From the NCBI GenBank assembly GCA_003602665.1, contig QQSG01000041.1:8897-14903 (forward strand): DNA of 6,007 nucleotides, in the 5' to 3' direction. This DNA comes from Candidatus Poseidoniales archaeon (lineage in GTDB: Archaea; Thermoplasmatota; Poseidoniia; Poseidoniales; Poseidoniaceae). Positions 1 through 5,299 of the stretch are shown here, piece after piece. Below the pieces are notes generated by a model. That model was not told the DNA's origin. It was given only the letters and a program-made list of their open reading frames with translations, and made no database searches. The translations under genes were made by a program, and so were the position numbers. Numbering within the stretch: the stretch's first letter is position 1; each line of letters opens with the position of its first letter.

Positions 1-164
1 GAGGGCTGACCGTTAACAGGTCCACCTACCCCATGGCAAGTACATCCTCCTTCAACAGTCAAATCCCCTTGGCTATTTTCCCAAGGAGGACCATTTGGAT
101 TTGCTATGACCGGAGCGATTAGGCATACGGCCAATAGAAGAATTAGTAGAGTACGTGAACGCAT
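1..164 (-). CDS. Secreted protein with a CxCHG motif, N-terminal fragment (3' end outside window)
   Basis: This gene starts at an ATG (162-164) and stays open to base 1, giving the first 54 residues. Residues 1-21 form a clear Sec signal peptide: a basic start (MRSR), a hydrophobic core (about residues 5-19) and a probable signal peptidase site after VIA-21. No lipobox cysteine follows. The mature part begins NPNGPPWEN and then has GGCTCHG at residues 39-45, a CxCHG motif. The spacing is one residue short of the haem c motif CxxCH, so haem attachment is not supported. From memory, similar GC-x-CHG openings occur in secreted archaeal and bacterial proteins with a Reeler-like / choice-of-anchor beta-sandwich domain, but that domain would lie outside the window. 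A GGAGG ribosome site sits 7 nt before the ATG. It lies 65 nt after pntB on the same strand, so it may be read through from that operon. Function unknown. Confidence 0.72.
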   Translation of the reverse strand, partial: MRSRTLLILLLAVCLIAPVIANPNGPPWENSQGDLTVEGGCTCHGVGGPVNGQP

Positions 165-171
165 GAGCCAT

Positions 172-176
172 CCTCC
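172..176 (-). promoter_or_regulatory. Ribosome binding site of the secreted protein gene
   Basis: The minus strand reads GGAGG here, with 7 nt to the ATG at 164. It supports this short edge gene as real and fixes its start. Confidence 0.6.
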
Positions 177-229
177 AATGTTACTGCCATCCCTAAGAGA
201 CCTTTCAACGTTCCTTATCCACCAGTGAA

Positions 230-1648
230 TCAGATTTCTTTTATGGCGTTATTCAAACCAGTCATCATGGCTTTTCCGTCACCGAATAACATCATCGTTT
301 TATCCATGTAGAAGAGATCATTGTCGACGCCAGCATATCCTACTGAGAGGGAACGCTTGATGATGACAACGGTGCGTGCAGCATCGGCATCAATAATTGG
401 CATACCTGCTAGAGGGCCCTCGCCACTTCGAGCAGCAGGGTTCGTTGTATCATTTGCACCAATCACGATTGCAACATCACATTCAGGGAATTCTGAGTTT
501 ATTTCATCCATTTCGATCAGTTGTTCGTATGGAACATTGGCTTCTGCGAGAAGTACGTTCATGTGTCCTGGCATGCGTCCTGCCACAGGATGGATGGCGT
601 ACTTGACTTCAGTATCGAACTTCTCTGAAATCAAATCAGCAAATTCTTTGACTTGATGTTGACATTGCGATACTGCCATTCCATATCCAGGGACGATGAT
701 GACTTTTTGAGCACCATCGATCATCATGGCAACTTCGTCAGGATCTGAACCAACTTTGGTACGTGTCAGTGATTCTTTTTCGCCCGAGCCGCCAAAGGAC
801 TTGAACAAGACATCAGGAAGTGTACGGTTCATTGCTTTACACATGATGAATGTTAGAATCAATCCTGAAGCACCAACAAGCGAACCTGCGATAATGAGTG
901 CTGAGTTTCCGATAATGAATCCCGTGAATGCAGCTGCGATACCTGACAATGAATTCAGGAGCGATACTACAACTGGCATATCCGCTCCACCTATTGGCAG
1001 AACCAGTACGATTCCTAGCAAACAAGAGATGCCGATAATACTCCATAGGTACGTTGTGTTTGTTGGGTCATCAATGCTTAGGTAAATGAGAACTGCTACG
1101 GCAATAACGAGCAATACTTTTACTGGATTGAGCCAAGAAGGACCCCATGTCGGTGTCTTAATCCACTTGCCAAAGACGCTTACTCCACCCTTGAGTTTGT
1201 ACATAGCGAGAAGAGAACCAGTGAGTGTCATCCAACCAACAAGAGCAGATAGACCCGCTGCGACCATGGTTACAGTGAGTTCTAGGCCTGCAGGTACTGT
1301 TCCACTGTCATTAATGTATTTTTGAATTTCAGAAAGGGCGACAAGTGCAGAGGCTGCACCGCCAAATCCATTGAAAAGAGCGACAAGCTCAGGCATCCCG
1401 GTCATTTGAACCCGTACAGCCATTATGTAGCCAATGAGTGATCCCAAAACAATACCTGCACCGATCAATACCCATTCTGCGTCTCCTGCAAGTTGCATAC
1501 TGAAGATTGTAGTAAGTACCGCAACAAGCATACCCAATGCTCCGAGTTGGTTTCCGAATGGAGCAGTTCTCGGATGGCCAAGTTTCTTCAAACCGAAAAT
1601 GAATAATGCAGCGGATAGTAAGTATCCAAGTGCAACCCAATCCTCCAT
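230..1648 (-). CDS. pntB: Proton-translocating NAD(P)+ transhydrogenase, beta subunit PntB
   Basis: PntB carries most of the proton channel (domain II) and the NADP(H)-binding domain III. The enzyme couples inward proton flow to hydride transfer from NADH to NADP+ at the cytoplasmic membrane. From the ATG at 1648 it has 472 residues, close to the roughly 460 usual for the family. Residues 1-270 are hydrophobic, with many membrane helices and the family stretches MPELVALFNGFGG (85-97) and GGADMPVVVSLLNS (220-233). Domain III has VPGYGMAVSQ (319-328), AIHPVAGRMPGHMN (351-364), IGANDTTNPAA (397-407), KRSLSVGYAGVDN (431-443) and MLFGDGK (453-459), the conserved NADP-binding elements. Residue 93 is Asn where E. 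coli has His91. An upstream in-frame TTG at 1678 would give 482 residues but overlaps pntA2 by 29 nt. The ATG lies 1 nt after the pntA2 stop with GAGGTG 6 nt before it, so I prefer it. Confidence 0.96.
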   Translation of the reverse strand: MEDWVALGYLLSAALFIFGLKKLGHPRTAPFGNQLGALGMLVAVLTTIFSMQLAGDAEWVLIGAGIVLGSLIGYIMAVRVQMTGMPELVALFNGFGGAASALVALSEIQKYINDSGTVPAGLELTVTMVAAGLSALVGWMTLTGSLLAMYKLKGGVSVFGKWIKTPTWGPSWLNPVKVLLVIAVAVLIYLSIDDPTNTTYLWSIIGISCLLGIVLVLPIGGADMPVVVSLLNSLSGIAAAFTGFIIGNSALIIAGSLVGASGLILTFIMCKAMNRTLPDVLFKSFGGSGEKESLTRTKVGSDPDEVAMMIDGAQKVIIVPGYGMAVSQCQHQVKEFADLISEKFDTEVKYAIHPVAGRMPGHMNVLLAEANVPYEQLIEMDEINSEFPECDVAIVIGANDTTNPAARSGEGPLAGMPIIDADAARTVVIIKRSLSVGYAGVDNDLFYMDKTMMLFGDGKAMMTGLNNAIKEI

Positions 1649-1649
1649 C

Positions 1650-1961
1650 TCAAGCACCTCTTCTCTTCTTTCCAGCAATCATATTCAACATACGATTGGT
1701 TACCAAGAAACCACCCACCACGTTGATCATTGCCAAGACAACAGCAACAAAAGCAAGTATTCCTGATATCTCAGTATTTCCTGAATCATAGGCGACGTTA
1801 GCGCCAATAAGAGCGCCAATAATTGATATTCCAGAAATTGCATTCGCACCGCTCATTAGAGGTGTGTGGAGTGTTGCTGGAACCTTTGTAATCAACTCAA
1901 AGCCGAGGAAAATTGCAAGTACGAACAATGTTATGTTTCCAATTAAAAATTCTGGTGTCAT
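1650..1961 (-). CDS. pntA2: NAD(P)+ transhydrogenase alpha subunit part 2 (membrane piece)
   Basis: This 103-residue membrane protein corresponds to the C-terminal part of E. coli PntA, encoded separately as in Rhodospirillum rubrum (pntAB) and many other prokaryotes. It helps form the proton-conducting domain II with PntB. Three membrane helices are visible at about residues 7-25, 43-57 and 67-88. The family stretch from FELITKVPATLHTPLMSGAN (21-40) is followed by AISGIS, and the last helix is AVVLAMINVVGGF (73-85), followed by TNRML. The protein ends in a basic tail (GKKRRGA) that should sit in the cytoplasm. Its ATG overlaps the pntA1 stop in an ATGA arrangement, and GGAGGTG lies 7 nt before the ATG, so translation is probably coupled. 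The pntB ATG follows 1 nt after its stop, which points to stoichiometric production of the subunits. Confidence 0.95.
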   Translation of the reverse strand: MTPEFLIGNITLFVLAIFLGFELITKVPATLHTPLMSGANAISGISIIGALIGANVAYDSGNTEISGILAFVAVVLAMINVVGGFLVTNRMLNMIAGKKRRGA

Positions 1962-3121
1962 TCGAGTGCACCTCCAAGTCGAGTTTGTTTTGGATGTAAC
2001 TCTCCATCTTTACAGATGAGTACGCCACCCATTCCATTAACATAGAAATCGCTTCCTTCTGGAGCTCCGACAAGAATGTCATCTTCATCAGAAATTTTGA
2101 CTTCTCCTTCATCAACTAATGATGTGATGAATGTTGTTAGATTGTTTGAGTAAAGCATGCTCGCTGTAGTTGCAATTGTTCCAGGAAGGTTTGATGTTCC
2201 AACAATAATCACTCCATTTTCTGTTGTGATGACTTCGCCTGCAACAGTATCTTCGCAATTTCCTCCAACATCTGCGTTCATGTCTACGACAACTGCTCCT
2301 GATTTGAAGTTCTGAACTGCTGAGGAGGGCACTGTAATTGGCGCTGGACGTCCAAAGATACGAGCGGTTGTTACAATAATATCTGCATCAGATGCAACAC
2401 CACAAACCGTGTCGTTTACTTTCTGAATAAATTCAGGGGTTAGGGGTTTAGCATAACCGGCCTCATCTTCAAAATCATCCATTCCATCAACTTCAATAAA
2501 TCGCCCACCAACAGATTCAATTTGTTCTGCTGCTGATTTTCGAACATCGGATGCATAAACAATTGCTCCAAGACGCTTTGCTGTTGCGATGGCTTGAAGT
2601 CCTGCAACACCAGATCCCATAATAACGACCTTTGCAGGTCGAACAGTTCCAGCGGATGTTGTCATCATTGGAATTCCCTTTGGAACCTGAGATGCGCCAA
2701 GCAGGACTGCTTTGTAACCAGAGAGATTGTCCTGGCTCGAATTCACATCCATTGATTGAGCACGACTCAAACGACGCGGAATCATATCCATCGATAGCAA
2801 TGTTATGTTTGACTTGATACAATCTTTGACGTGTTGAGGATTTCGGAATGGATCGGAGACACAAGCTAATGTTGTTCCTTCTGCAAGGCCATCTACGCCA
2901 GGGAATCTGATTGTGATGAGATTGGCACAGGCGAGTGCTTCTTCTCTTGTGCCGACAGTCGCTCCAGCCTTTGTATATTCTTCATCAGAATAATTAGCCA
3001 ACCTTCCAGCACCAGATTCAATGACAACTTCAAAGCCTGCTTTGAGTAGTTTTTTCATGCTGGTTGGAACGATTGCAACTCGAGTTTCTTCAGCGGGTTC
3101 TTTGAGCACTCCCAACTTCAT
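1958..3121 (-). CDS. pntA1: NAD(P)+ transhydrogenase alpha subunit part 1, soluble NAD(H)-binding domain
   Basis: This is domain I of transhydrogenase, the peripheral subunit that binds NAD(H) and exchanges a hydride with NADP(H) in PntB. It has 387 residues from the ATG at 3121, matching the separate domain I proteins of split enzymes (about 380). It opens with the family start MKLGVLKEPAEETRVAIVP. The RQD loop is present as RLSRAQSMD, giving Arg117, Gln122 and Asp125. The loop tells it from alanine dehydrogenase, its relative. The Rossmann motif is MGSGVAGLQA (G169-x-G171-xx-G174) with the adenine-ribose Asp192 in ASDVR. GYAKPLTPEF (222-231) is the mobile loop. The longer in-frame start at 3148 adds nine residues foreign to the family, while the chosen ATG has AGGTG 5 nt upstream. 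It is the first gene of the pnt operon and lies divergent to mdh. Confidence 0.96.
   Translation of the reverse strand: MKLGVLKEPAEETRVAIVPTSMKKLLKAGFEVVIESGAGRLANYSDEEYTKAGATVGTREEALACANLITIRFPGVDGLAEGTTLACVSDPFRNPQHVKDCIKSNITLLSMDMIPRRLSRAQSMDVNSSQDNLSGYKAVLLGASQVPKGIPMMTTSAGTVRPAKVVIMGSGVAGLQAIATAKRLGAIVYASDVRKSAAEQIESVGGRFIEVDGMDDFEDEAGYAKPLTPEFIQKVNDTVCGVASDADIIVTTARIFGRPAPITVPSSAVQNFKSGAVVVDMNADVGGNCEDTVAGEVITTENGVIIVGTSNLPGTIATTASMLYSNNLTTFITSLVDEGEVKISDEDDILVGAPEGSDFYVNGMGGVLICKDGELHPKQTRLGGALE
1969..1975 (-). promoter_or_regulatory. Ribosome binding site of pntA2 inside the pntA1 end
   Basis: The minus strand reads GGAGGTG, 7 nt from the pntA2 ATG and wholly inside the last codons of pntA1. 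With the ATGA overlap it indicates translational coupling of the two subunits. Confidence 0.6.
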
Positions 3122-3253
3122 AATTACACCTATGTTTCGTCCAACCATAGGGGGTTCTTCAATGCCACCCTCTATCTCGATGGAGAATTTGTTTGGTACG
3201 AACCATTGGAATTAAAGAGCGTCTCGTTCAGAGAACAGAATGAGGAGAGAATT
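3122..3253. promoter_or_regulatory. Divergent promoter region between pntA1 and mdh
   Basis: This 132-bp spacer must hold the start signals for both directions. The best TATA-like stretch toward mdh is AATTAAAG at 3210-3217. With the usual archaeal spacing it would start transcription near 3240, leaving a short leader with the ribosome site. For pntA1 no box stands out: TTTAATT on the other strand of the same site would give a leader of roughly 70 nt. I see no bacterial -35/-10 pair and no obvious operator repeat. Box choice is by eye only. Confidence 0.4.
3243..3247 (+). promoter_or_regulatory. Ribosome binding site of mdh
   Basis: AGGAG lies 6 nt before the ATG at 3254. This decides the start against an upstream in-frame TTG at 3206, whose 16 extra residues do not resemble the family. 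Confidence 0.6.
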
Positions 3254-4192
3254 ATGTCCCGTGGAAGCCGTAAAATTGCAGTAATTGGAGCAGGAAATGT
3301 AGGTGCAACTTGTGCCTTTGTTCTATCAAATATGAAAATCGCAGATATTGTACTTCTAGACATCTATGAAGGATTTGCAAAAGGAAAAGCACTCGACATG
3401 AGTCAGAACGCTAACGTCTTAAATTACAATGGAACAATTACTGGAACATCATCCTATGACGATATTGCTGGTTCAGATGTTGTCGTTGTTACAAGTGGAT
3501 TTCCAAGACAACCTGGCATGACTCGAGAAGATCTTATCGGAAAGAATGCGGAAATTATAGCACAAGTTGGTGCAGGTATACGTGATCATGCACCAGATGC
3601 CGTTGTTATCGTTGTTACAAATCCACTAGACCTCATGACCTATCACATGCAGAAGGTTACAGGATTCCCATCCAATCGTGTTATTGGTCAAGCAGGTGTA
3701 CTTGATAGCGCCCGTATGGCTCATTTCATTGCTTTGGAATTGGGATGTGCTGAAGAAGATGTAAGTCCAATGGTTTTGGGCGGTCATGGTGATACGATGG
3801 TCCCTCTTCCACGTTACACAACTGTTGGTGGCATTCCTATTACTCAACTCATGAGCCAAGAAAGGATTGATGCTATTGCAGCCCGTACTGCAAGTGGTGG
3901 CGGAGAGATTGTCAAACTCCTTGAACGTGGGTCTGCATTCTATGCCCCGGGATCTGCAGCAGCAATAATGGCAGAGTCAGTTCTAAACAATCGCCGTCGT
4001 TTGTTACCTGCATCATGCCACCTTACTGGTCAGTATGGCCTCGATGAAGTTTACATCGGCGTGCCATGTTTATTGGGGTCAAATGGCGTTGAACAAATCT
4101 TCGAACTTGATCTTTCGGAAGATGAGCTTGCTTCACTTCAAGAATCTGGAAACTTTTACAAGAATCAACTCAAAGATGTACTCGGCTATTGA
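3254..4192 (+). CDS. mdh: Malate dehydrogenase, LDH-like NAD-dependent type
   Basis: It catalyses reversible oxidation of malate to oxaloacetate with NAD+ in the cytoplasm (citric acid cycle). The 312-residue length is typical of the tetrameric LDH-like MDH group. The Rossmann motif IGAGNVG lies at 11-17, and Asp36 in LLDIYEG predicts NAD over NADP. The active-site loop is GFPRQPGMTRED (82-93): Arg85 occupies the position of LDH Gln102, which selects malate/oxaloacetate rather than lactate, and Arg91 is the catalytic-loop arginine. VTNPLD (121-126), DSARMAHF (151-158, substrate Asp151/Arg154) and GGHGDTMVP (176-184, catalytic His178) complete the set. The C-terminal half has the expected YIGVPCLLGSNGVEQI (267-282). 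All key residues are present, so it should be active. It stands alone on this strand, divergent from the pnt operon, which suggests linked redox roles, and it converges closely on the ygfZ-like gene. Confidence 0.97.
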   Translation: MSRGSRKIAVIGAGNVGATCAFVLSNMKIADIVLLDIYEGFAKGKALDMSQNANVLNYNGTITGTSSYDDIAGSDVVVVTSGFPRQPGMTREDLIGKNAEIIAQVGAGIRDHAPDAVVIVVTNPLDLMTYHMQKVTGFPSNRVIGQAGVLDSARMAHFIALELGCAEEDVSPMVLGGHGDTMVPLPRYTTVGGIPITQLMSQERIDAIAARTASGGGEIVKLLERGSAFYAPGSAAAIMAESVLNNRRRLLPASCHLTGQYGLDEVYIGVPCLLGSNGVEQIFELDLSEDELASLQESGNFYKNQLKDVLGY

Positions 4193-4217
4193 TTTGACGA
4201 ATATTTGCTAATATTAG
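4193..4217. terminator. AT-rich convergent gene junction with a small palindrome
   Basis: Only 21 nt separate the stop codons of mdh and the convergent ygfZ-like gene. The junction is AT-rich and holds a perfect 10-bp palindrome, CTAATATTAG (4208-4217), which covers the ygfZ TAA stop, plus a second AATATT at 4200-4205. It may serve as a two-way stop region, but there is no strong hairpin followed by a T tract. An overlap of the two transcripts is equally possible. Confidence 0.25.
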
Positions 4218-4867
4218 TCCTCTTTACGAATAACGAGTGAATGCGTTTTACCGCGTGTAATTGCATCATCTGGTTCACCATCTACTCGAATAAGGGACTT
4301 ACCCATTTTGTTTCGACTTCGCATACGTGTGAGAATTTCCTGTCCAATGTAACACCCTTTGGCTTCATGAACCAACTCATGTAAACCACAATTAAACGGG
4401 TGAACTGATGGAGTAATCTCGAATCCCTGATGAGGAATGAGTTGTTCTACTCTGTAATTGTTAAATTCATCTTCAGTAAGCGTCGACGTAATTTCCTTCG
4501 AATTAGGTGCAACAATAATCAAACCTCTGAATGTATTCACGACGGTTATGTCATCCGATGGAGGATAATCGTCGAATGAAATGTAGACTTTGTTAAACTC
4601 AGAGATATCTCTCATAACAACATCCTGTTGGAGAATTCTTGAATTGAGATGATTGAGTAAATTATTCTTATATTGATTATGTCCAACTAATGCCACGTTA
4701 TCTCCAACGATGATGACTTCAACCATATCGATGATCTTAGCATTGGTTTTTGTAAAAACCGTAGTACAGGTTCCATCAACTTTGTTTGTAGAGAGCCCAT
4801 CTAAGAATTGTAAGCAATCTCTTCCTGACAGAAGTAAGACGTACGAATCGAGTTGATACACTCTCAT
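4214..4867 (-). CDS. YgfZ/IBA57-family (GcvT-like) iron-sulfur maturation protein, short form
   Basis: Proteins of this family act late in Fe-S cluster assembly or repair on selected enzymes (for example MiaB in E. coli, mitochondrial 4Fe-4S enzymes through IBA57) and are related to the folate-binding aminomethyltransferase GcvT. The YgfZ signature KGCYIGQE is intact at 170-177 with its key Cys172, preceded by YRVEQLIPHQGFEITPS (138-154), the family's usual approach. The N-terminus (LDSYVLLLSGRDCLQFLDGL, 6-25) also fits. At 217 residues it is much shorter than E. coli YgfZ (326): after the signature only about 40 residues remain, so the C-terminal barrel is mostly missing. There is no sign of a frameshift in view. 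It follows an A-type Fe-S carrier by 9 nt, with a GAGG that overlaps that gene's stop, which strongly supports the Fe-S role. Folate binding is inferred only. Confidence 0.88.
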   Translation of the reverse strand: MRVYQLDSYVLLLSGRDCLQFLDGLSTNKVDGTCTTVFTKTNAKIIDMVEVIIVGDNVALVGHNQYKNNLLNHLNSRILQQDVVMRDISEFNKVYISFDDYPPSDDITVVNTFRGLIIVAPNSKEITSTLTEDEFNNYRVEQLIPHQGFEITPSVHPFNCGLHELVHEAKGCYIGQEILTRMRSRNKMGKSLIRVDGEPDDAITRGKTHSLVIRKED

Positions 4868-4876
4868 GAGCGTTCC

Positions 4877-5257
4877 TCAAGCAAAGGATTCGCCACAGCC
4901 ACACGAACTGGAGGCGTTTGGATTGTTAATTTTGAACCCGCCGCCCATTAATCGATCAACATAATCAACTTCGATTCCATCAAGTAGATGTGAAGAAGCA
5001 TTTGGGACGAGGACTCTAAATCCAGAGATGACAAGTTCTTGACAATCGATATCTGTGCTTTCGACGATTTGTAAATCATACATGTATCCTGAACATCCAC
5101 CTGATAGGACGCCAACGAGCAAGGCATGACTTCGGTCATCACCAAAGGCTTCCGTAAGCATATCAATGGCTTTATCGGTGATGGTTAGGTTAGCATCAAC
5201 CACCTTTGGTTTGATGACTTCAATTGCAGGTGCAGTCTCGCATGTTCCACAGTCCAT
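4877..5257 (-). CDS. A-type iron-sulfur cluster carrier (IscA/ErpA/HesB family)
   Basis: A-type carriers receive Fe-S clusters from the scaffold and hand them to apo-enzymes. The 126-residue protein has the three ligand cysteines: Cys55 in GGCSGYMYDL, and Cys119 and Cys121 in CGCG at the C-terminus, with the same 64-residue spacing as E. coli IscA (35, 99, 101). GGGFKINNPNASSSCGCGESF is the family's hallmark end (106-125). The domain proper starts near residue 24 (LTITDKA). Before it lies an extra segment with MDCGTC, a CxxC at residues 3-6 that most members lack. Met1 is the only methionine before the domain, so the ATG at 5257 is probably right. No good ribosome site precedes it, and a TATA-like box 25 nt upstream suggests a leaderless transcript. 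The next gene is a YgfZ-like partner. I cannot say whether it is closer to IscA, ErpA or SufA. Confidence 0.94.
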   Translation of the reverse strand: MDCGTCETAPAIEVIKPKVVDANLTITDKAIDMLTEAFGDDRSHALLVGVLSGGCSGYMYDLQIVESTDIDCQELVISGFRVLVPNASSHLLDGIEVDYVDRLMGGGFKINNPNASSSCGCGESFA

Positions 5258-5278
5258 GCTTAGCCCAAGTATCGGTGC

Positions 5279-5286
5279 ATTATGAA
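5279..5286 (-). promoter_or_regulatory. Candidate TATA box for the A-type carrier / ygfZ pair
   Basis: The minus strand reads TTCATAAT, centred about 25 nt before the A of the ATG at 5257. That is the archaeal TATA-to-start distance if the transcript begins at the start codon. The absence of a clear ribosome site before this ATG fits a leaderless message, unlike the other genes here. It lies in the 42-nt gap after the TPR gene. Confidence 0.35.
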
Positions 5287-5299
5287 CCTGACTTCCAAT

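Noticed and set aside
39..54. CTCH coded here as a haem c attachment site (cytochrome)
   Set aside because: The coded motif is CxCH, not CxxCH, and no second motif or distal ligand can be seen in the available fragment.
67..86. Inverted repeat CCTTGG...CCAAGG, a possible terminator hairpin
   Set aside because: It lies inside the secreted protein's coding sequence with no T tract after it. A 6-bp stem is easily explained by chance.
726..1085. Open plus-strand frame of 119 codons opposite pntB, with others at 321-656 and 1434-1766
   Set aside because: They lie antisense to a strongly conserved gene, have no recognisable domain and read like mirror images of membrane-protein codons. They are shadows.
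1649..1678. In-frame TTG start giving PntB ten extra residues
   Set aside because: It would overlap pntA2 by 29 nt and adds a charged stretch not typical of PntB. The ATG at 1648 follows the pntA2 stop by 1 nt and has GAGGTG at good spacing.
1958..3121. Alanine dehydrogenase as an alternative to PntA1
   Set aside because: The RQD loop is present and the gene is directly followed by pntA2 and pntB, which fixes it as transhydrogenase domain I.
3206..3253. In-frame TTG start giving malate dehydrogenase 16 extra residues
   Set aside because: The extra residues do not match the family, whose proteins begin just before the GAGNVG motif. AGGAG lies 6 nt before the ATG at 3254.
3254..4192. Lactate dehydrogenase as an alternative to malate dehydrogenase
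   Set aside because: Arg85 stands where LDH has Gln102, the residue that discriminates malate/oxaloacetate from lactate/pyruvate.
4214..4867. Glycine cleavage T protein (aminomethyltransferase)
   Set aside because: The KGCYIGQE signature is specific to YgfZ/IBA57. The protein is far shorter than GcvT and no other gcv genes are nearby.
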